Source of the DNA: Sulfuritalea sp.
GTDB lineage: Bacteria > Pseudomonadota > Gammaproteobacteria > Burkholderiales > Rhodocyclaceae
Direction of reading: 5' to 3'
Assembly (NCBI GenBank): GCA_026399445.1
Contig: JAPLRA010000032.1
Location: forward strand, 947 to 9,676
Length of the DNA: 8,730 nucleotides
The stretch's first letter is position 1; every line of letters begins with the position of its first letter. The notes beneath the pieces were generated by a model, which saw only the letters and a list, made by a program, of their open reading frames with translations, was not told the DNA's origin and ran no database searches. Of this stretch, positions 1-5,191 are shown in pieces. The translations under genes and the position numbers were made by a program.

Positions 1-538
1 CGGGGAGTGCCCGGTCCAGAGCCATTTCGGCCGCCAGGGTGACCTTGTTGAAAACCTCCAGGGCGGTGTCGTCCGGCAGGATGGGCACAGCCTGTTGCGC
101 CACGATGCCCCCGGCGTCGGGCTTTTCCAGCATCCGGTGCAGGCTGGCGCCGGTTTCCCGTTCGCCGTGGATGATCGCCCAATTGACCGGCACGCGGCCG
201 CGATATTTCGGCAGCAGCGAGCCGTGCATGTTCCATGCGCCTTGTTTGGGCAGGGCCAGCAGCGGCGGCTTCAGCATCAGCCGGTAGTAGAAGGAAAACA
301 GGATATCCGGCTGCAGCGCCGCCAGTTCAGCGACCACGGCGGGATCGTTGGGGTCTTCCGGCGCCATCACCGGGATGTTGTGGCGCGCCGCGAGGTCGGC
401 AACGCTGTCGAACCAGATGGTTTCGTCCGGGTTGTCCCGGTGCGTGACGACGCGCACCACATCGACGCCATGGGCCAGCAGCACGGACAGGCAGCGCACG
501 CCTACGTTGTGGTAGGCGAAAACGACGGCCTTGCTCAC
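1..538 (-). CDS. arnA: ArnA-type formyltransferase, N-terminal part (cut by left window edge)
   Basis: Probable 10-formyltetrahydrofolate-dependent formyltransferase acting on UDP-4-amino-4-deoxy-L-arabinose in the cytoplasm, equivalent to the N-terminal domain of enterobacterial ArnA. The 179 visible codons are open and give a formyltransferase fold. The active-site stretch NMHGSLLPKYRGRVPVNW contains Asn103 and His105, and Asp141 follows in EKPDAGG; these line up with the N102/H104/D140 catalytic triad known in E. coli ArnA. Translation starts at GTG (538-536), overlapping the TGA stop of the upstream glycosyltransferase gene as GTGA. A GGAAAAG stretch just upstream can serve as ribosome binding site. 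The C-terminus lies outside the window, so it cannot be seen whether the protein is a stand-alone formyltransferase or is fused to the UDP-glucuronate dehydrogenase/decarboxylase as in E. coli. A formyltransferase for another UDP-amino sugar is possible, but the arn neighbours make the Ara4N role most likely. Confidence 0.85.
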   Translation of the reverse strand, partial: MSKAVVFAYHNVGVRCLSVLLAHGVDVVRVVTHRDNPDETIWFDSVADLAARHNIPVMAPEDPNDPAVVAELAALQPDILFSFYYRLMLKPPLLALPKQGAWNMHGSLLPKYRGRVPVNWAIIHGERETGASLHRMLEKPDAGGIVAQQAVPILPDDTALEVFNKVTLAAEMALDRALP

Positions 539-1473
539 TGTTTCTTTTCCAGAATCGCTTCAACCAGGTAGCGCGGCCGGTGGCGCACCTGCTGGTAGAT
601 GCGTCCGATGTATTCGCCGAGCAGGCCGATGCCGAACAGGGCGAGGCCGATCAGGAAGAACATCAGCGCAAACAGGGTGAACAGGCCTTCGGCTTCCGGG
701 CCGAGGATCAGGCGTCGTGCGATGAGCAGTACGAACAAGGCAGCCGAGCCGAGCGAAACGAAAATACCGAGCATGGAAAACCACTGCAAGGGCACCAGCG
801 AGAAGCCGGTCATCAGGTCGAAGTTAAGGCGGATCAGGCTGTAGAGCGAATACTTCGATTCGCCTGCCGCACGTTCCTCGTGCTCGACCACCACTTCGGC
901 CGGGCTGCGGGCGAAGGTGTAGGCCAGCGCCGGAATGAAGGTGGCGACTTCCTGGCAACTGTTGATGGCATTCACCACGCTGCGAGAATAGGCTCGCAGC
1001 ATGTTGCCCTGATCGGTGATCTTGATGCGGGTGATCTTCTCGCGCAGCCGGTTCATCGCCTTCGACGCCCAGGTGCGGAACAGGCTGTCCTGGCGCTTGC
1101 GGCGGATGCTGCCGACGTAGTCGTGGCCTTCGCGCATCTTGGCGATCAGCTTGCCGATCTCCTCGGGCGGATTCTGCAGGTCGGCGTCCAGGGTCACGAT
1201 GATGTCGCCGCGGCAATGCTCGAAGCCGGCCATGATGGCCATGTGCTGGCCGGCATTGGCAGAAAAAAGGATGACGCGGGTGACGTCGGGGCGCGCCTCG
1301 AACTGCTGGCGCAGGATGGCCGCCGAGCGGTCGCGGCTGCCGTCGTTGACGAAGACGACTTCGTAGCTCTCGCCCAGCGCGTCGAGCGCCGGATAAAGAC
1401 GCGCGAACAGTGTGGCGAGGCCTGCTTCTTCGTTGTAGACGGGGATGACGATGGAGAGATTCGGTGTGCTCAT
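535..1473 (-). CDS. arnC: ArnC-like undecaprenyl-phosphate glycosyltransferase (GT2)
   Basis: Likely undecaprenyl-phosphate 4-deoxy-4-formamido-L-arabinose transferase, which moves the formylated sugar from UDP to undecaprenyl phosphate at the inner face of the cytoplasmic membrane. The 312-residue protein (E. coli ArnC is about 320) opens with a family 2 glycosyltransferase domain: SIVIPVYNEE near residues 7-16, FVNDGSRD near 41-48, and the DAD metal/nucleotide motif at 96-98 followed by LQNPPEEI. AGESKYSL (203-210) is typical of the DPM1/ArnC group. Two hydrophobic segments at about 228-256 and 263-288 are the expected C-terminal membrane hairpin, followed by the basic tail RIYQQVRHRPRYLVE. 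The ATG at 1473 was chosen because it overlaps the arnB stop as ATGA, has GGAG five bases upstream, and starts right before the domain; an in-frame ATG at 1509 would add 12 unconserved-looking residues. Confidence 0.88.
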   Translation of the reverse strand: MSTPNLSIVIPVYNEEAGLATLFARLYPALDALGESYEVVFVNDGSRDRSAAILRQQFEARPDVTRVILFSANAGQHMAIMAGFEHCRGDIIVTLDADLQNPPEEIGKLIAKMREGHDYVGSIRRKRQDSLFRTWASKAMNRLREKITRIKITDQGNMLRAYSRSVVNAINSCQEVATFIPALAYTFARSPAEVVVEHEERAAGESKYSLYSLIRLNFDLMTGFSLVPLQWFSMLGIFVSLGSAALFVLLIARRLILGPEAEGLFTLFALMFFLIGLALFGIGLLGEYIGRIYQQVRHRPRYLVEAILEKKQ

Positions 1474-2600
1474 GCGATCTCCGGCAGGCTGGCGGTCAGC
1501 GTCTCGCATACGCGATCGATGTCGCTGTCCTGCATCGATGGGAATAGCGGCAGTGTAACGGTGCGCGCGCCGATGCGCTCGGCCTGGGGAAAGTCGCCTT
1601 CGCGGAAGCCCAGCGCCCGGTACAGCGAAAACAGATGCAGCGCGGGGTAGTGGACGCCGACACCGATGCCTTGTTCTTTCATTGCCGCGACCAGCTTGCC
1701 GCGGTCGGCGCCCGCGGGCAGCAGGATCTGGAACATGTGCCAGTTACAGTTGGTGAAATCGGCGACCGGCAGTTCCAAGCCGAGCGACGGATCGAGACGG
1801 GCAAAATAGCGCCGTGCGAGTTCGCGCCTGCGGGCGGTGAAGGCTGCCAGGTGCTTCATCTGGCCGAGGCCGATGGTGGCGGAGATGTCGGTCAGGTTGA
1901 ACTTTCCGCCCAGTACATCGACGTCCATGCCGCCGTCGGGGAAGCGCCGCACGCCCTGCAGGCGCAGGCGTTCGCACAGACCGGTATCGATGTCGGCGGG
2001 CAGCACCAATGCGCCGCCTTCCGAGGTTGTCAGGTTCTTGTTGGCGTGGAAGCTGAAGGAGACGAAATCCCTGTCGTCGCCGAACGAGTGGCCGATCGGC
2101 TTGCCGTTCCAGGACGCGCCAAATGACTGCGCGGCATCCTCGATCACACGCAGCGTGTGTTTGCCGGCGATGGCGTAAAGCCGGTCGCGATCCACCGACA
2201 GACCGGCCAGGTCGACCTGGATGATGGCCTTGGTCCGCGGCGTGATGGCCGCTTCCAGCAGGTCGAGGTCAATGTTGCGGGTGATCGGGTCCACGTCGAC
2301 CAGCACGGGCGTCGCGCCGACTTCCAGAATCACGTTGGCGGTGGCGACCCAGGTCAGAGGTGTGGTAATCACCGTATCGCCAGCGCCGACTCCCGCCAGG
2401 CGCAGCGCGACTTCCAGGGTGGCCGTGCCGGAATTAAAAACGCGGACCGGGCGGCCGCCGCAGTATTCCGACAGCGCGGCCTCGAAGGCCAGCACCTTGG
2501 GTCCGCTGGTGATCCATCCCGAACGCAGCACGTTTGCCACTTCGGCAATCGTTTCCTCATCGATCGAGGGGCGCGTGAAGGGCAAAAACGGAGCCGTCAT
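1470..2600 (-). CDS. arnB: ArnB-like PLP aminotransferase (DegT/DnrJ/EryC1/StrS family)
   Basis: Probable UDP-4-amino-4-deoxy-L-arabinose/oxoglutarate aminotransferase, which converts the UDP-4-keto-pentose to UDP-Ara4N using glutamate. The protein is 376 residues, close to the approximately 380 of enterobacterial ArnB. Seen in order: FTRPSIDEETIAEV near the N-terminus, NSGTATLEVAL (56-66), TTPLTWVATANVI (79-91), IEDAAQSFG (153-161) with the PLP-binding Asp, and FSFHANKNLTTSEGG (182-196), where Lys188 is the Schiff-base lysine. FNLTDISATIGLGQ (234-247) is also a family hallmark. The ATG at 2600 overlaps the TGA of the SMR gene as ATGA; a further in-frame ATG at 2681 would add 27 residues of arginine-rich sequence overlapping that gene and is unlikely. 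Family members act on several nucleotide sugars, so the exact substrate rests on the neighbours. Confidence 0.87.
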   Translation of the reverse strand: MTAPFLPFTRPSIDEETIAEVANVLRSGWITSGPKVLAFEAALSEYCGGRPVRVFNSGTATLEVALRLAGVGAGDTVITTPLTWVATANVILEVGATPVLVDVDPITRNIDLDLLEAAITPRTKAIIQVDLAGLSVDRDRLYAIAGKHTLRVIEDAAQSFGASWNGKPIGHSFGDDRDFVSFSFHANKNLTTSEGGALVLPADIDTGLCERLRLQGVRRFPDGGMDVDVLGGKFNLTDISATIGLGQMKHLAAFTARRRELARRYFARLDPSLGLELPVADFTNCNWHMFQILLPAGADRGKLVAAMKEQGIGVGVHYPALHLFSLYRALGFREGDFPQAERIGARTVTLPLFPSMQDSDIDRVCETLTASLPEIA

Positions 2601-2968
2601 GACCGCGCCACCAGAAATACGCCGACGACGATGAAGCCGATGCCGAGCAGTTTCTGCGCCGCCAGGGCTTCGCCGAACCACTGCCAGGCGACGAAGGCAT
2701 TGATCACGTAGCCGATCGACAACATCGGGTAGGCGATGGACACCGGCACCCGCGACAGCGCCATGATCCAGATCACCAGGCTCACCGCATAGCAGGCCAT
2801 GCCGCCCAGGATGAAAGGCTGGAAAGCCAGTTTGAGTCCTACCGGAACAATGTTGTCCGCATGAAATTCGAAATGGCCGACGGCATTGGTGCCGGCCTTC
2901 AGGAACAGCTGTGCGGCGGCGTTGAGCAGCACGCCGGCCAGAACGAGGGAAAAGCTGAGGGCGTTCAT
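2597..2968 (-). CDS. SMR/EamA-type four-helix membrane protein, ArnE/ArnF-like flippase subunit
   Basis: Likely subunit of the flippase that moves undecaprenyl-phosphate-Ara4N to the periplasmic face of the inner membrane. It has 123 residues and four hydrophobic helices at about 3-23, 50-71, 76-98 and 103-121, the size and topology of the small multidrug resistance fold. RVPVSIAYPMLSIGYV (73-88) closely resembles the VPVGIAYPMLS stretch of E. coli ArnE. The membrane-embedded glutamate of helix 1 that drug/proton SMR antiporters such as EmrE need is not present: the corresponding part reads LVLAGVLLNAAAQLFLK. That favours a lipid-carrier role over drug export. A GAGGAAG ribosome binding site (2976-2982) lies inside the end of the arnT-like gene. 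Only one such gene is present here, whereas enterobacteria have arnE and arnF, so it is left unnamed between the two. Confidence 0.8.
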   Translation of the reverse strand: MNALSFSLVLAGVLLNAAAQLFLKAGTNAVGHFEFHADNIVPVGLKLAFQPFILGGMACYAVSLVIWIMALSRVPVSIAYPMLSIGYVINAFVAWQWFGEALAAQKLLGIGFIVVGVFLVARS

Positions 2969-2969
2969 G

Positions 2970-4634
2970 TCATGGCTTCCTCACAATAACGCGGCGGGTG
3001 TCGCGAACGACTTCGGTCATGGGCAATCCCTTTTCACTCATTTCCTTCCACGTCGCGGGCGACATCAATGCCCAGGCGACGGGGGCGGCGCTCCACGCGC
3101 TTTCAAAGCCGGCGATGTCGGGGATGAACTTCTGCGGCTCCTGCTCGATGCCGAAGCCAAGTTCGTCACGATAGGCGACCATGGTGGTGGTGCGCTTGAG
3201 GTAGAACTGCAGCGTCTGGTCATAGGTGTTCACGCTGAAGAATGGCGCGTCTGGCGACACCTGCGATGCGATCGCTGCAGCGACGTCGTGTGCCGAATTG
3301 ACCGTGCCGAGACTGTCGTGGCCGAGGAGAAAGCCCTGGCCGAAGGCGAAACCGCCAAAGGCCAAAGCGAAGACGACAGCCACGCTGTGCCCCTTGCGCC
3401 CGAGCCAGAAGGCGACAATGCCACCCAGCAGCAGCGCGATGGCCCCGGCGTACAGCCAGGGTTGATAGGCTTCATACAGTGCCGCGGGGACTTGTTCGTT
3501 GGCGAAACGCGTGACGTAAGGCACCAGAAACAGGCAGCCGGCGCCGATGACGATGGCAGGCAGGGCATGCCATTCGATGCGACGCGACGCGACATGGCTT
3601 GCCAGATGAACGCCGATCAATGCAGCAAGCGCGGGGAAGATCGGCAGGATGTAGGACGCCAGTTTGGAACTGGAGGCCGAGAAGAAGACAAAGACCAGCA
3701 CGGCCCACACCAGCAGGAAGCGCCGCGGCTGGAAGCGTCGTCCTGCATCGCGCCGGAAGCCGGCGGCGATGCCCTGTACCAGGCTGCCCAGCCAGGGCAG
3801 CATGCCGATCAGCAGGATGGGGATGAAGTACCACATCGGCTGGTAGCGACCGTGGGTCTTGGTCAGGAAGCGCTCGAAATGCTCGTGGATGAAAAAGAAG
3901 CGGGCGAACTCGGGATTGGCCAGCGAGACCGCAATGAACCACGGCGCGGTGATGGCCAGCAGGATCATCAGCCCGCGAAACGGTCGGATGCGCAGGATGA
4001 AGCCCCAGTCGCGCTCCCACACCGCATAGGCGACCACGGCGGCGGCCGGCAGCACCAGTCCGATCAGCCCCTTGGAGAGTATCGCCAGCGCCAGCAGTAC
4101 CCAGGCGCCGTCCTGCCAGCGCCGACTTTCGGGCGAGGGTTCGCGCAAATTCACATCATCGCGTTGCCCCAGGCAAAGCGCGAATACCGCGGCGGCGAGG
4201 AAGAAGCTGACGCCCATGTCCAGCGTGTTGACGTGGCCGATGACGTTCCACAGCAGGCTGCCGGCCAGCACCGCGCCGGCGATCAGGCCGGCTTGCAGGC
4301 CAAACAGGCGTGCCGTGGCAAAGGTCGTGGCAAAGATGCCGAGGAAGCCGGTCAGGGCCGGCCAGAGCCGAGCGGTCCAGTGATGTTCGCCAAAGACGGT
4401 AAAGGCTGCAGCCGTCGCCCAGTACTGCAGCGCCGGCTTTTCGAAGTACTTGATGCCGTTCAGGCGCGGTGTCAGCCAGTCGCCGGTGGCCACCATTTCG
4501 CGCGGGATCTCCGAATAGCGTCCCTCGTCGGGATTGATCAGGCGGCGCTGCTCCAGCGTGCCGAACCAGGCCAGGGTGAAGATCAGAATCAGCGCGAGCA
4601 GCGGCCCGCCGCGCAATTCGGTCAGGCGGCGCAT
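2970..4634 (-). CDS. arnT: ArnT-like lipid A aminoarabinose transferase (GT83/PMT superfamily)
   Basis: Integral inner-membrane glycosyltransferase expected to transfer 4-amino-4-deoxy-L-arabinose from undecaprenyl phosphate to lipid A phosphates on the periplasmic side. The protein is 554 residues, against about 550 for E. coli ArnT. The first helix (about 11-27) is followed by the periplasmic loop motif LINPDEGRYSEIPREMVATGDW, with Asp36-Glu37 at the GT-C catalytic position, and then YFEKPALQYW (63-72), which matches the ArnT YFEKP loop. Further landmarks are NTLDMG (136-141), SKG (187-189), HEHFERFLTKTHGRYQPMWYF (250-270) and SSSKLASYILPIFP (321-334), spread over roughly a dozen hydrophobic segments. 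A soluble periplasmic C-terminal region starts near residue 440. The ATG at 4634 overlaps the upstream gene by 13 nt and has no clear Shine-Dalgarno site, suggesting coupled translation; the distance to the DE motif agrees with the family. Another PMT-type sugar transferase is possible but less likely. Confidence 0.87.
   Translation of the reverse strand: MRRLTELRGGPLLALILIFTLAWFGTLEQRRLINPDEGRYSEIPREMVATGDWLTPRLNGIKYFEKPALQYWATAAAFTVFGEHHWTARLWPALTGFLGIFATTFATARLFGLQAGLIAGAVLAGSLLWNVIGHVNTLDMGVSFFLAAAVFALCLGQRDDVNLREPSPESRRWQDGAWVLLALAILSKGLIGLVLPAAAVVAYAVWERDWGFILRIRPFRGLMILLAITAPWFIAVSLANPEFARFFFIHEHFERFLTKTHGRYQPMWYFIPILLIGMLPWLGSLVQGIAAGFRRDAGRRFQPRRFLLVWAVLVFVFFSASSSKLASYILPIFPALAALIGVHLASHVASRRIEWHALPAIVIGAGCLFLVPYVTRFANEQVPAALYEAYQPWLYAGAIALLLGGIVAFWLGRKGHSVAVVFALAFGGFAFGQGFLLGHDSLGTVNSAHDVAAAIASQVSPDAPFFSVNTYDQTLQFYLKRTTTMVAYRDELGFGIEQEPQKFIPDIAGFESAWSAAPVAWALMSPATWKEMSEKGLPMTEVVRDTRRVIVRKP
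2976..2982 (-). promoter_or_regulatory. Ribosome binding site of the SMR gene
   Basis: GAGGAAG on the minus strand ends seven bases before the ATG at 2968-2966. It sits within the final codons of the arnT-like gene, supports this start, and gives the small gene its own initiation site despite the 1-nt gap. Confidence 0.65.
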
Positions 4635-5002
4635 TCGATGATCAATGCGGCGGCCACATCGCGCCCTTCGGCCATGAGGATGTTATAGGTACGGCAGGCG
4701 GCATGGGTGTCCATGACCTCGACCCCCATGCGGCGGTCAATCAGCGGGCGCAGCAGGACAGGGGAGGGAAAGCGCTGGCGCGGTCCGGTGCCGAGCAGAA
4801 CGATCGGGCAGTCGAGGTCGGCAACAGCCTGCAGATCGGCTTCGGTCAGGCTGTCGACCGAGTCCGGCGGCCAGTTTTCGATCAGGCGGCGAGGCGTCAG
4901 GAGGAAGCTTTTCGTCAGCGGGCGCCCATTCACGGTGATGCGCCCGGCATCATAGGCGGTGATGGCGAGCAGACCGGCGGTGACGGTGGAATGAAGCTTC
5001 AT
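4622..5002 (-). CDS. Mth938-like (DUF498/NDUFAF3-type) domain protein
   Basis: Small cytoplasmic protein of 126 residues made entirely of one Mth938-like domain, the family that includes the mitochondrial complex I assembly factor NDUFAF3; the bacterial role is not firmly established. The recognisable core is the C-terminal half: VLLGTGPRQRFPSPVLL (68-84), GVEVMDTHAACRTYNILMAEGR (93-114) and the following hydrophobic strand AAALIIE. No signal peptide or membrane segment is seen. It is the first gene of the minus-strand operon and its end overlaps the arnT-like start by 13 nt, so the two are probably translated in a coupled way although no functional link is obvious. The ATG at 5002 precedes the usual KLH-type start of the family; the upstream bases show no strong ribosome binding site. 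The array of GTTGYCA repeats begins 14 nt upstream. Confidence 0.82.
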   Translation of the reverse strand: MKLHSTVTAGLLAITAYDAGRITVNGRPLTKSFLLTPRRLIENWPPDSVDSLTEADLQAVADLDCPIVLLGTGPRQRFPSPVLLRPLIDRRMGVEVMDTHAACRTYNILMAEGRDVAAALIIECAA

Positions 5003-5016
5003 TCAGGGCGCGAGTT

Positions 5017-5069
5017 TGGCAACAAATGTGGCAACTGAGGTGACAACCAGGTGACAACCGGGTGGCAAC
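5017..5069 (-). repeat. Five direct heptamers GTTGYCA at one-helical-turn spacing
   Basis: On the plus strand TGGCAAC occurs at 5017-5023, 5029-5035 and 5063-5069, and TGACAAC at 5041-5047 and 5052-5058. Start-to-start spacing is 12, 12, 11 and 11 bp, all in one orientation. On the minus strand the unit is GTTGYCA, extended to GTTGYCAC in four of the five. The three copies farthest from the Mth938-like gene form an almost perfect 11-bp tandem repeat (5039-5071, GGTGRCAACNG-like). The period of about one helical turn puts every copy on the same face of DNA, as in operators for proteins that bind direct repeats, for example OmpR/PhoP-type response regulators. The repeats are certain; the regulatory role is inferred and no named operator is matched. 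Confidence 0.75.
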
Positions 5070-5125
5070 GGAATGGGTGGCTGAAAGCCGCATCAAATCT
5101 GGATTTGCGGTGCAGCATTGGCTTG

Positions 5126-5145
5126 GGTAACATTATACATTTACC
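5126..5145. promoter_or_regulatory. 20-bp inverted repeat GGTAA-N10-TTACC around a TATAAT-like core
   Basis: The arms GGTAA (5126-5130) and TTACC (5141-5145) are perfect inverted repeats separated by ten AT-rich bases. The minus strand of the core reads TATAAT (5137-5132), a perfect -10 hexamer directed towards the Mth938-like/arn operon, though no matching -35 lies at the usual distance. The plus strand reads TATACA (5134-5139), a possible -10 towards alaA. It could be a promoter core with an overlapping operator; this rests only on sequence pattern. Confidence 0.35.
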
Positions 5146-5176
5146 GATGCGGCCCGACCCGGACGGCATCAACCAG

Positions 5177-5182
5177 AAAGGA
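5177..5182 (+). promoter_or_regulatory. Ribosome binding site of alaA
   Basis: AAAGGA (followed by CGG) ends nine bases before the ATG at 5192 and decides between this start and the in-frame alternatives upstream at 5051 (GTG) and 5147 (ATG), neither of which has a comparable site. Confidence 0.7.
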
Positions 5183-5191
5183 CGGTTGCTC

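Larger units (their letters stand above)
5003..5191. promoter_or_regulatory. Divergent intergenic control region
   Basis: This 189-bp gap separates the minus-strand arn-like operon from the plus-strand alaA-hom-thrC operon and must hold both promoters. The half near the Mth938-like gene carries the TGRCAAC repeat array. The middle holds an AT-rich segment with a 20-bp inverted repeat and TATAAT-like core. The last 15 bases hold the alaA ribosome binding site. No convincing -35/-10 pair with normal spacing could be fixed for either direction. On the plus strand TTGCGG (5105-5110) followed after 17 bp by TAACAT (5128-5133) is the best weak candidate. No open reading frame with gene-like features was seen. 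Confidence 0.6.

Noticed and set aside
580..1650. Plus-strand open frame of 356 codons opposite arnC and the arnB end
   Set aside because: Crosses the junction of two genuine minus-strand genes and shows no protein family features.
2601..2681. N-terminal extension of arnB by 27 residues
   Set aside because: Arginine-rich out-of-family sequence overlapping the SMR gene; the ATGA overlap start at 2600 fits both the family and the operon pattern.
2886..4688. Plus-strand open frame of 600 codons opposite arnT
   Set aside because: It lies antisense to a well-recognised ArnT-like gene, has low-complexity Gln/Asp/Gly/His-rich composition and no domain; typical of antisense frames in high-GC coding DNA.
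5017..5071. Possible CRISPR or plasmid-type iteron origin
   Set aside because: Repeats are only 7-8 bp with 4-5 bp spacers, there is no cas or rep gene, and the surroundings are chromosomal biosynthesis genes; a regulatory array is the simpler reading.
5146..5170. GATGC-N15-GCATC inverted repeat
   Set aside because: Arms are only 5 bp with a 15-base loop and no U-tract; such pairs are expected by chance in GC-rich DNA and it does not resemble a terminator.
5051..5191. N-terminal extension of alaA from GTG 5051 or ATG 5147
   Set aside because: The added residues do not match the AlaA family N-terminus, they would translate through the repeat array and inverted repeat, and the good AAAGGA site favours ATG 5192.
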